From contig JASFBI010000182.1 of NCBI GenBank assembly GCA_030149595.1, forward strand, positions 1-5,159: a DNA stretch of 5,159 bases. The letters run 5' to 3'. The notes below the pieces were generated by a model. That model saw only the letters and a list, made by a program, of their open reading frames with translations. It did not search any database and was not told where the DNA came from. Of this stretch, positions 1-5,159 are shown piece by piece. Position numbers and translations under genes: made by a program. Position 1 is the first letter of the stretch. Every line of letters begins with the position of its first letter. This DNA comes from Desulfobacterales bacterium (GTDB lineage: Bacteria > Desulfobacterota > Desulfobacteria > Desulfobacterales > DAOWNP01).

Positions 1-882
1 CATGGGAAAGGGCAGTGGCATTTTTGAATCCCTTGATATTATTGAAACAGGATCTGCAAAGACAATCATGTTTTTGTTGTTTATAAAGTACTGGTCAATT
101 GAGTGAAGGAGTTTGATATTTATCTGTTTTGGATCTATCAGAATGAGGAGATCTAAATTTTTATCTATGGAAGTAGTTTTTTCTGCATTTATCTCCTCAA
201 TCTCATATGTTTTTTCAAGTTCTGTGATAAAATTCCATGGGGGAGTCTGCTGATTTGCTGAAGCAGGATTTCTCAGATCAGGTTTAGTCCCAAAAACAGG
301 GTATCTGCTTAAAATTCCTATCTTTCTTTTGTGGTTAAGCTGAACTTTATAAATTAGCTGGGTTATATCATATTCAAGATTAGATTCACGACCAGCATCA
401 AGAAAACTGATTATTTCTTCCTTGTCCTTTGAGTAAATTACAAGGCCACAATATATTTTTGTTTGAGAAGGCAGAGTTAAAGCTTGTAGTCCGAGCAATT
501 TTGCCCACTCCTCTGCTTCTGAGTCAGGTTTTGGGTCATGAAATTTTAGAACAAACTTATTGCTGGAAATTTTTTGATATTCCCGCAGAAAATCAGAGAC
601 TCTTTTAGCATACTGTTTTAAGTGTACAGGTATGTTTTCTGCGCTTTTGCTGTAAAACAGTTCAGCAGTTACAGTATCATTTAAACCAGATACAATATTT
701 TTAGTACTCTCTGATAGTGAAAAGAGTTTGTCTTCGGATATGTCCCATTTTATATTTATTTGTGTAAAAAGTATATTAATAAGGGTTGTTATAAATAAAA
801 GCAATATAATACCAACTGCTGAATTTATTAATTTTGGTACAATTTTTTTTTGTTTTTCCGGCATTATAGTTTCCATTTGCAT
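1..882 (-). CDS. GldG-family ABC transporter auxiliary protein, partial (C-terminus beyond left edge)
   Basis: Reverse-strand reading frame open for 294 codons up to the window edge; no stop is reached, so the C-terminal part is missing. A short basic N-terminus leads into one membrane helix (about residues 17-40). Next comes the motif DKLFSLSESTKNI (51-63), typical of the extracytoplasmic domain of GldG-like proteins. Further family-like patterns are LEYDITQLIY (169-178), a Pro-rich stretch followed by PWNFITELEKTYEI (215-228), and IDQYFINNKN (262-271) before FADP (275-278). The family (ABC_transp_aux, 'ABC-type uncharacterized transport system') is named from Flavobacterium gliding, where GldG works with GldA and GldF; its substrate here is unknown. 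Family members are usually longer and often have a second membrane helix near the C-terminus. It lies 19 bases after the permease stop, so it is probably cotranscribed. The ATG at 864 is an alternative start and has a better ribosome site (GGAAA, 5-base spacing). Family assignment is confident; a role in motility is not implied. Confidence 0.88.
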   Translation of the reverse strand, partial: MQMETIMPEKQKKIVPKLINSAVGIILLLFITTLINILFTQINIKWDISEDKLFSLSESTKNIVSGLNDTVTAELFYSKSAENIPVHLKQYAKRVSDFLREYQKISSNKFVLKFHDPKPDSEAEEWAKLLGLQALTLPSQTKIYCGLVIYSKDKEEIISFLDAGRESNLEYDITQLIYKVQLNHKRKIGILSRYPVFGTKPDLRNPASANQQTPPWNFITELEKTYEIEEINAEKTTSIDKNLDLLILIDPKQINIKLLHSIDQYFINNKNMIVFADPVSIISRDSKMPLPFPM

Positions 883-901
883 GATTTTTTGGTTAGTTCA
901 G

Positions 902-1651
902 TTATGATTTTCGGTTTGAAATAATAACTGAATTTATATAAAGCATGAAAAAAATTACTGATATATAATAAATAAAATCTCTTAAATCTAAAACTCCGCT
1001 TTTAAAAGCATCAAAATGGGTTAAAAAACTGAAGTTTGAAATTATGTCAGTTATCCAGAATGGTGCCCAGCCGGAAAGAGAATCGGTTATGGGAGGATAA
1101 CCGGCCAGTATAAAAAAAAGACAAATAACAATAGAGATAACAAAACTTATAACTTGGCTTTTGGTTAAAGATGATGTCATGGAGCATATACTTAAAAATG
1201 CACCTGCCATAAGAAAACTACCGGTATATGTGCATATTATGACTCCTGTATCAGGGTTTCCAAGATACATTACTGTAATTATCATTGGAAATGTCAGGAA
1301 TAGTGCAATTCCTAAAAACAGCCATGCTGCAAAAAATTTTCCCAAAACTGTGTCAAATATTGTAACAGGAAGAGTCAATAAAAGCTCAATAGTACCTGTC
1401 CTAAACTCTTCTGCCCAAAGACGCATGCCTATGGCAGGAATAAGAAACAGGAAGATCCAGGGATGCCACTGAAAGAAAACCAGCAGATTAGCCTGGTCTG
1501 TTTGGAAAAATTGTCCTATATTAAAGGTAAAGAATCCCTGAAGCAGAAGGAAAATTACTATGAAAACGTAAGCAACAGGTGATTCAAAATAACCTGCAAG
1601 CTCTCGTTTAAATATAGTGAAAATATTTTTTGGCGAAAAAGGTTTTTTCAT
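902..1651 (-). CDS. ABC-2 type transporter permease (GldF-like)
   Basis: A 249-residue integral membrane protein. By eye there are six hydrophobic segments, about residues 26-44, 58-75, 103-128, 136-158, 167-185 and 225-245. The N-terminal pattern RELAGYFESPVAYVF (16-30) and the loop after the second helix, MRLWAEEFRTGTIELLLTLP (76-95), are the hallmarks of this ABC-2 permease group; the Glu/Arg-rich loop is where the ATPase is expected to couple. Length is normal for GldF-like permeases. It would form the transmembrane channel in the cytoplasmic membrane, probably as a dimer, driven by the ATPase encoded 65 bases upstream and assisted by the GldG-like protein encoded 19 bases downstream. The ATG at 1651 has a GGAA site with 5-base spacing (1657-1660). 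The substrate cannot be read from the sequence. The gene is intact, with no frameshift. Confidence 0.93.
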   Translation of the reverse strand: MKKPFSPKNIFTIFKRELAGYFESPVAYVFIVIFLLLQGFFTFNIGQFFQTDQANLLVFFQWHPWIFLFLIPAIGMRLWAEEFRTGTIELLLTLPVTIFDTVLGKFFAAWLFLGIALFLTFPMIITVMYLGNPDTGVIICTYTGSFLMAGAFLSICSMTSSLTKSQVISFVISIVICLFFILAGYPPITDSLSGWAPFWITDIISNFSFLTHFDAFKSGVLDLRDFIYYISVIFFMLYINSVIISNRKS

Positions 1652-1716
1652 TATTATTCCATGAATAAAATATAAGGTTTATTTTCTATTTACAGGTTGT
1701 AACCGAATGATTTTTT

Positions 1717-2688
1717 TCAATGCAGAAAGCTGGACAAATTAACGTTTTGTAACAGGTTGTCGGGAGGTACAGTTAGCGTTCTGAATACTTCATCTAACCG
1801 TCCCTTGTCAACAAAAACCGAAACAGGTTTTGTCTTGTGGTTGTTTAATATTGTAAGAACGGTATCTAAAATAGCAGTTTCACTTGTTTTTGGAAAAACA
1901 GTTAAGTTCCTATTGTCGTTTTTTATATCTATGTTTTTTATAATTTTATGCTTTTTTAGATCGGAAATAATATCATTTTTAACAGGAGTATTAAAGATAG
2001 CAGAGACAGCTCCGTAAAATTTTGAACGTTTTCTTAGCTGTTTGGGGGTTTCATCAGCTATAATTGAGCCCTGGGTAATTATTATGGCTCTTGAACAGAC
2101 AATATCCACCTCTTCTAATATGTGTGAGGATAATATTATTGCTTTGGTTTTGCTCATCTGGCGTATCATTGTTCTTATTTCATATTTCTGGTTGGGGTCA
2201 AGCCCGTCTGTGGGTTCATCTAAGATAAGATATTTGGGGTCGTGGATAATGCTTTGGGCAAAGGACACTCTTTGTTTATAACCTTTTGAAAGAGTTTCTA
2301 CTGTTTGAAGCTGTACCTTTGTCAGAAAACATTTTTCAATGGTTTCTGACACTTTTTTTTTTAATGCTGCACCTGAAAAGCCTCTTATTTCAGCACAAAA
2401 TTTAAGAAAACCGGTAACTGTCATATCGGGATAAACAGGTGCATTTCCAGCAAGGTATCCAATGTTTTCTCTTGTTTTTAACGAATGTTTTGAGACGTCA
2501 TAACCTCCCACACAGACATTACCGCTTGTTTGTGGAATAAAACCTGTAATAATTCTCATTGTTGTGGATTTGCCTGCCCCGTTAGGCCCCAGAAAACCAA
2601 GTATTTCTCCTATATTAACTGAAAAAGAGATATTATTTACAGCTTTTATCTGTCCAAATTTTTTTGTAAGGTTTGTTACCTTTATCAT
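1717..2688 (-). CDS. ABC transporter ATP-binding protein (GldA-like)
   Basis: A 323-residue soluble ATPase that would power the permease encoded next to it. Walker A is GPNGAGKST (34-42), the signature is LSKGYKQR (133-140, the LSKGY variant usual in GldA/ABC-2 exporters), Walker B is YLILDEPT (153-160), the D-loop is GLDPNQ (162-167) and the switch histidine is H189 in SSHIL. The segment IGYLAGNAPVYPDMTV (76-91) lines up with the family pattern IGYLPE.-P-LY-DM-V, but the Q-loop Gln/Glu position is Gly (A80-G81), so a normal ATP/Mg contact may be altered. A C-terminal domain of about 110 residues ends in RLDEVFRTLT (297-306), as in related exporters, followed by an unassigned 17-residue tail. 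It is the first gene of the three-gene minus-strand cassette. The start ATG at 2688 has only a weak purine-rich ribosome site. The nearest well-studied relatives are GldA-type proteins; substrate unknown. Confidence 0.94.
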   Translation of the reverse strand: MIKVTNLTKKFGQIKAVNNISFSVNIGEILGFLGPNGAGKSTTMRIITGFIPQTSGNVCVGGYDVSKHSLKTRENIGYLAGNAPVYPDMTVTGFLKFCAEIRGFSGAALKKKVSETIEKCFLTKVQLQTVETLSKGYKQRVSFAQSIIHDPKYLILDEPTDGLDPNQKYEIRTMIRQMSKTKAIILSSHILEEVDIVCSRAIIITQGSIIADETPKQLRKRSKFYGAVSAIFNTPVKNDIISDLKKHKIIKNIDIKNDNRNLTVFPKTSETAILDTVLTILNNHKTKPVSVFVDKGRLDEVFRTLTVPPDNLLQNVNLSSFLH

Positions 2689-2750
2689 TTAATTTTTTCT
2701 CTATTAATAAAAATATTTATAAAAAACAGTACAGAAAAGAATATTTCCTG

Positions 2751-2780
2751 TTGTGGTTTGGAAAAAATAAAACTTATAAT
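2751..2780 (+). promoter_or_regulatory. Candidate sigma-70 promoter for the radical SAM gene
   Basis: An exact TATAAT (2775-2780) has TTGTGG (2751-2756, three matches to TTGACA) 18 bases upstream. This would give a leader of roughly 165 bases before the ATG at 2953, and the 2816-2840 inverted repeat would fall inside that leader. A second exact TATAAT at 2810-2815 lacks a recognisable -35 box. AT-rich DNA gives such boxes by chance, so this is tentative. Confidence 0.28.
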
Positions 2781-2815
2781 AAAAATATATATTATTTAAG
2801 GATGTTGTATATAAT

Positions 2816-2840
2816 CAAAAACATTTTTTATCTGTTTTTG
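2816..2840. repeat. Perfect inverted repeat, 8-base arms, 9-base loop
   Basis: CAAAAACA (2816-2823) and TGTTTTTG (2833-2840) are exact reverse complements around TTTTTTATC. The repeat sits between divergent genes, directly after a TATAAT (2810-2815), and its left arm overlaps a weak leftward -35 candidate (2813-2818). It could be an operator acting on both directions or a weak hairpin. A factor-independent terminator is unlikely, because both flanking genes are transcribed away from it. Each arm has only two G/C bases, so chance in AT-rich sequence is possible. Confidence 0.5.
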
Positions 2841-2937
2841 TCAAGTTTTAACTGTTTATAAAAGTATTAAGTCTTATAAAAGCATAGGGGAAAATCTTTA
2901 AATTACTTTTTGTATTTTAAATAATCTGTCAAAAATT

Positions 2938-2942
2938 GGGGA
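2938..2942 (+). promoter_or_regulatory. Ribosome binding site of the radical SAM gene
   Basis: GGGGA lies 10 bases before the ATG at 2953 and is a clear purine-rich site in an otherwise A/T-only stretch. It fixes the start of the long helical N-terminal domain, which could otherwise be doubted because the recognisable motifs begin only near residue 130. Confidence 0.65.
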
Positions 2943-2952
2943 ACAAAAAATT

Positions 2953-4638
2953 ATGCAGTGTAAGATACAGACAGGTTTAAATATTTTTTTTTTTGAAAGG
3001 AAAAGAGAGCAGCTGCTTGTTTCTTTATTTAAAAAGGATTATAGGTCTTTTGCAAAAATTTATAAAGAGGTTTGGGATGAGTTAAATAAAAACAAATATC
3101 TGTATGAGCAGGATCAAAAAGCTGTAAGTCAGATTCAAAATATTTTCAAGAAATTCAAAAAAAAAATTATTAGGGAAGTTTTTTGGGCAGAAGAGATATA
3201 TATAAAAATCCGCAAAAAAAATTCTGATATAACAAAAAAAGAGATAAAAAATCCAGGTAAAGTTGAATTTGATGACTGGTTTAAACTCCTTGGTATTTCA
3301 CAAAAGCAGTATTGGCAGGTGCTTAAAACAGTTGCAAATTTTCAGATTACAAAGGGGTGCAGCAACTATTGCAGGCGTTGTAATGAGTGGGCGCTGGCTG
3401 GCAGGCGAAAACATTTCTCATACAGTGCTGTAAAGAGAATTACAAAGGACATTTTTGAATCACAAAATAGTAAATTTGTTCACTATTCTGCATCAGATCC
3501 CCTTGACTGGGAAGATTGCGGGAAAAATATTTCTGATCTGTTAATGTTTATGAAAAAAAATGGTTATAAATCGGAATATGGTTTTTTAACCAAAATTCCC
3601 AAAGGAACTGAACATATAGCTGAAAAGCTGCTTGAAAACGATACTGATATGGCTGTTAGTATTTCAGATATAAACAGAAGTCGGGTGGGTAAAATTGAAA
3701 AAAAGGTAAATAAAAAATTTTTATCCCACCATGATTCAAATGATTTGTTGATACCTGCCGGGTTAGATGATGATTTCGTAAGTATAAAGTCCTCAATTAC
3801 CGATAATTATGGTACCGAAATTACTCCTGAAGGTGTATTTAATATTATTCCCACATTTACAAGTCCATTGAATTTAACAGGACAGTGCAGAATTAAAATT
3901 AATAAAGAAACCAGTTTTTTTCTGATTGGTAAAACAGGAATGGACGGTCTTTGTGTTGAGTATTTTTATCCGTTAAAAGCTTTGAATTTACAGGGTAAAG
4001 AGTTTGTTCTGCCTGGTCTGTTGTATCCACAGGTGGAGAACCTGCTGCTTGATGGAGTGGTTGATGCTGCTGTTTCTCCTGGCATGATGAATGTTTATAA
4101 TTTTTTTAAAACCTTTGAAAAAGATGCTGTAAAACAGAGGAAGAAGCTTGTTCCTGCTGTGGTAAAAACACTAAAAAAGCAATATTATAAAAACAGAAAA
4201 GGTTCGGATTCAAATAGAGAAAATGTTTTCCTGTTAGGACGTGATATTAAAAATTATCTTGATTTGTGCAGTATGGAAAAAAATAACAGGTTCAAAAAAG
4301 CAGCATTATCTTATTTTTTAAGATCTATAGTGGACTATCTTATTATTTACCCTGATAAAAGAGAGATTGTTTCCTATTTGCGAAAACAGGATAAAAAAAA
4401 GTATGATAAAATTTTCTTTGACTTAAATCTTTCAGAAGAGTTTATACAGAACAAATATGATAAATTAGAGATAACTACATTTGACCTGTTTAATATTTTT
4501 ATTTTAAGAGTACTGAATAATCCTTTGGATAATCTGGTAATTGATTATATCAATAGATATCCGTCTGTTTATAATTCGGTAAAACAGAAGTATGTATTGA
4601 TAAAATTACAGGACAGCGCCCCTTCCCGGCAGGACTGA
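2953..4638 (+). CDS. Radical SAM protein of unassigned family, with long helical extensions
   Basis: A 561-residue soluble protein. The cluster motif is CSNYCRRC (136-143), that is CX3CX2C with cysteines 136, 140 and 143, preceded by the strand FQITKG (130-135), as in radical SAM barrels. Later strands fit the same fold: FVHYSASDPLDW (175-186, where SDPL occupies the position of the usual GGE-type SAM-contact strand), FLTKIP (211-216) and VSISDINRSRV (235-245). The enzyme should bind a 4Fe-4S cluster and SAM to start radical chemistry; its substrate is unknown. About 130 charged, Lys-rich, mostly helical residues precede the barrel. A middle segment (about 285-345) looks beta-rich, and the last 180 or so residues look helical. 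No SPASM-type cluster of extra cysteines is visible. The N-terminus is supported by GGGGA at 2938-2942. It is transcribed alone, divergent from the ABC cassette and convergent with the regulator. The last nine codons are much richer in G+C than the rest. Confident as radical SAM, not as to function. Confidence 0.88.
   Translation: MQCKIQTGLNIFFFERKREQLLVSLFKKDYRSFAKIYKEVWDELNKNKYLYEQDQKAVSQIQNIFKKFKKKIIREVFWAEEIYIKIRKKNSDITKKEIKNPGKVEFDDWFKLLGISQKQYWQVLKTVANFQITKGCSNYCRRCNEWALAGRRKHFSYSAVKRITKDIFESQNSKFVHYSASDPLDWEDCGKNISDLLMFMKKNGYKSEYGFLTKIPKGTEHIAEKLLENDTDMAVSISDINRSRVGKIEKKVNKKFLSHHDSNDLLIPAGLDDDFVSIKSSITDNYGTEITPEGVFNIIPTFTSPLNLTGQCRIKINKETSFFLIGKTGMDGLCVEYFYPLKALNLQGKEFVLPGLLYPQVENLLLDGVVDAAVSPGMMNVYNFFKTFEKDAVKQRKKLVPAVVKTLKKQYYKNRKGSDSNRENVFLLGRDIKNYLDLCSMEKNNRFKKAALSYFLRSIVDYLIIYPDKREIVSYLRKQDKKKYDKIFFDLNLSEEFIQNKYDKLEITTFDLFNIFILRVLNNPLDNLVIDYINRYPSVYNSVKQKYVLIKLQDSAPSRQD
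4609..4635 (+). repeat. Short direct repeat in a GC-rich gene end
   Basis: CAGGAC occurs at 4609-4614 and again at 4630-4635, 21 bases (seven codons) apart and in frame, so the radical SAM protein ends QD-SAPSR-QD. The bases between are C/G-rich, in sharp contrast to the A/T-rich coding sequence before and the A/T-rich gap after. It may be a composition island, a remnant of an insertion or junction, or chance. Confidence 0.35.
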
Positions 4639-4648
4639 AATTTTATTT

Positions 4649-5032
4649 TTAGAAGTCAAAGATTTTTTTAAAAACTTTGCATACTTTACAGCCTATCATT
4701 TTTTCTTCCCATGAATTGTGGGTTTTGTCATTACATATGGTACCATTAATAAACCAGCACAAATCACCTGCTTTAAATTCCCACACAGGGCATTTGTCAA
4801 GTTTTTTTTCAGGGCATTTCTGTACGTCCCAGCATTTATCCGGTTTTTTACCTCTGCTCAAAGCTACTCTGAAAAGTATAAAAAGCAGTTGCCGTTCAAC
4901 GTGATGAGGTATTTTGCGCCATCCCTGCTCATAACTGTGAACGCTTTTAATGGAAATTCCAAGAAGTTTGGCCAGTTCTTTTTGTGTTTTGTTCAGTTTT
5001 GCCCTGATATCTTTGAATTTACTGCTCTCCAT
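4649..5032 (-). CDS. XRE-type helix-turn-helix regulator with C-terminal two-CW cysteine-rich domain
   Basis: A 127-residue protein. Residues 5-60 are an XRE/HTH_3-like DNA-binding domain, with TQKELAKLLGIS (16-27) and KSVHSYEQGWRKIP (29-42) as the two core helices. The tail (67-127) has seven cysteines, C67, C73, C81, C92, C100, C115 and C118. The CW pairs at 67-68 and 92-93, CPVWE at 81-85, INGTIC at 95-100 and the final CKVC (115-118) match the pattern I know as the two-CW domain of Desulfobacterota proteins. The cysteines could bind zinc or an Fe-S cluster, making this a plausible metal or redox sensor; that is inference. I chose the ATG at 5032 over an in-frame GTG at 5038, because the GTG is itself part of the AGGTGA ribosome site. 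The stop lies 10 bases from the stop of the convergent radical SAM gene. A promoter with a palindrome lies just upstream, suggesting autoregulation. Confidence 0.88.
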   Translation of the reverse strand: MESSKFKDIRAKLNKTQKELAKLLGISIKSVHSYEQGWRKIPHHVERQLLFILFRVALSRGKKPDKCWDVQKCPEKKLDKCPVWEFKAGDLCWFINGTICNDKTHNSWEEKMIGCKVCKVFKKIFDF

Positions 5033-5034
5033 TA

Positions 5035-5040
5035 TCACCT
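5035..5040 (-). promoter_or_regulatory. Ribosome binding site deciding the regulator start
   Basis: On the minus strand AGGTGA ends 2 bases before the ATG at 5032, with the AGG core 5 bases from it. A GTG codon inside this element is in frame and could be mistaken for the start, but nothing Shine-Dalgarno-like is positioned for it. Confidence 0.6.
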
Positions 5041-5081
5041 TTTTTTAGTAAAAAAATATTTTTATTTTAATTATTCATGTA

Positions 5082-5110
5082 ACGATATACTACAAAGTAG
5101 GAGCTGTCAA
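5082..5110 (-). promoter_or_regulatory. Sigma-70-type promoter of the HTH/two-CW regulator
   Basis: On the minus strand an exact TTGACA (5105-5110) is followed by a 17-base spacer and TATCGT (5082-5087, four of six consensus matches). A transcript would start near 5075, giving a leader of about 40 bases before the ATG at 5032. The exact -35 and ideal spacing make this the best-supported promoter in the window. Confidence 0.6.
5088..5102. promoter_or_regulatory. Candidate operator palindrome inside the regulator promoter
   Basis: TACTAC (5088-5093), AAA, GTAGGA (5097-5102) forms an imperfect inverted repeat with five of six arm positions paired, the inner four (CTAC/GTAG) perfectly. It lies wholly between the -10 and -35 boxes of the regulator promoter, where a dimeric XRE-family repressor commonly binds to control its own gene. 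Binding by the adjacent gene product is inference from position and size. Confidence 0.45.
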
Positions 5111-5159
5111 TTTGTTTTCGTTCAGGCAATATTTAACGGGCATGATATGTATGAAAAAA
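5111..5159 (+). other. Right-edge sequence, possible start of a rightward gene
   Basis: The final bases hold ATG at 5142 and, in the same frame, ATG at 5151 followed by two AAA codons; ACGGG lies about 10 bases before the second. This could be the beginning of a gene divergent from the HTH regulator, which would place the 5088-5102 palindrome between the two. Only three to six codons are visible, so nothing can be said about the product. Confidence 0.2.

Larger units (their letters stand above)
2689..2952. other. Divergent AT-rich intergenic region
   Basis: 264 bases separate the start codons of the leftward ABC ATPase gene and the rightward radical SAM gene, so both promoters should lie here. 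The stretch is extremely AT-rich. It contains two exact TATAAT boxes on the plus strand (2775-2780 and 2810-2815), an 8-base-arm inverted repeat (2816-2840) and a 9-base direct repeat, TTATAAAAG, at 2856-2864 and 2874-2882. A possible leftward promoter is TTGATT (2813-2818) with AATAAT (2791-2796) at a 16-base spacing on the minus strand. No credible coding sequence or structured RNA was recognised. Because the base composition favours chance TATA boxes, the individual promoter calls are weak. Confidence 0.7.

Noticed and set aside
1161..1472. 103-codon plus-strand open frame
   Set aside because: It lies wholly inside the permease gene on the other strand, and its translation shows no recognisable domain.
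1692..1760. ACAGGTTGT present twice (1692-1700 and 1752-1760), and GGTT-GT-AACC at 1695-1704
   Set aside because: The repeats are short, with one copy inside the ATPase coding end; there are no further copies or symmetry to suggest a functional element.
1757..2281. Two plus-strand open frames opposite the ABC ATPase
   Set aside because: Both are antisense to well-conserved ATPase coding sequence and show no family motifs.
2673..2861. 62-codon plus-strand frame just before the radical SAM gene, considered as a precursor peptide
   Set aside because: It begins with TTG inside the opposite-strand ATPase gene, has no well-placed ribosome site, and its Lys/Asn/Tyr/Phe/Leu composition is what AT-rich noncoding DNA yields.
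4657..4679. Possible hairpin CAAAG ... CTTTG as a bidirectional terminator
   Set aside because: The stem is nearly all A-T with a bulge, lies inside the regulator coding sequence, and has no T-tract after it on the strand read from the radical SAM gene.
4677..4904. 75-codon plus-strand open frame opposite the two-CW regulator
   Set aside because: Its His/Ser-rich translation is the antisense of the conserved Cys/Trp tail, and no ribosome site supports it.
1..5159. CRISPR array, tRNA genes, transposase or long terminal repeats
   Set aside because: No regularly spaced repeats, cloverleaf-like segments, transposase motifs or long inverted repeats were seen on either strand.

Overview
The window is AT-rich, accessory-looking bacterial DNA with four genes and one partial gene, in two divergent-convergent blocks. 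No tRNA, rRNA, CRISPR array or insertion sequence was seen. Two features point, with moderate confidence, to an anaerobic Desulfobacterota (delta-proteobacterial) genome. One is the transporter cassette of ATPase, ABC-2 permease and GldG-like protein. The other is a helix-turn-helix protein with a cysteine-rich tail built around two Cys-Trp pairs, a tail I associate mainly with sulfate-reducer-type genomes. Sequence alone cannot settle the species.

Left block, minus strand, 2688 down to 1: a three-gene cassette in the order ABC ATPase (GldA type), six-helix ABC-2 permease (GldF type) and membrane-anchored auxiliary protein (GldG type, cut by the left edge after 294 residues). All three genes face the same way with gaps of 65 and 19 bases, so they are probably one operon encoding one transporter. 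Its substrate is unknown. The ATPase has canonical Walker A, signature, Walker B and H motifs but has Ala-Gly where the Q-loop Gln/Glu is expected.

Middle, 2689-2952: a 264-base, very AT-rich divergent intergenic region. It holds a perfect 8-base-arm inverted repeat (2816-2840), two exact TATAAT boxes and a good ribosome binding site for the rightward gene.

Right block: a 561-residue radical SAM protein (2953-4638, plus) carries a CX3CX2C cluster motif between long helical N- and C-terminal extensions. I could not assign it to a named family. It converges, with a 10-base gap, on a 127-residue regulator (4649-5032, minus) made of an XRE-type helix-turn-helix joined to a seven-cysteine two-CW-type tail. 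The regulator has a convincing promoter (exact TTGACA, 17-base spacer, TATCGT), and a 15-base imperfect palindrome fills most of that spacer. This is the layout expected of an autorepressor, possibly one that senses metal or redox state through its cysteines.

The most novel items are the unclassified radical SAM enzyme and the HTH/two-CW regulator with its operator candidate. Nothing in the sequence proves that the transporter, enzyme and regulator work together. The radical SAM gene shares an upstream region with the transporter and a downstream boundary with the regulator, which makes a functional link possible but untested.
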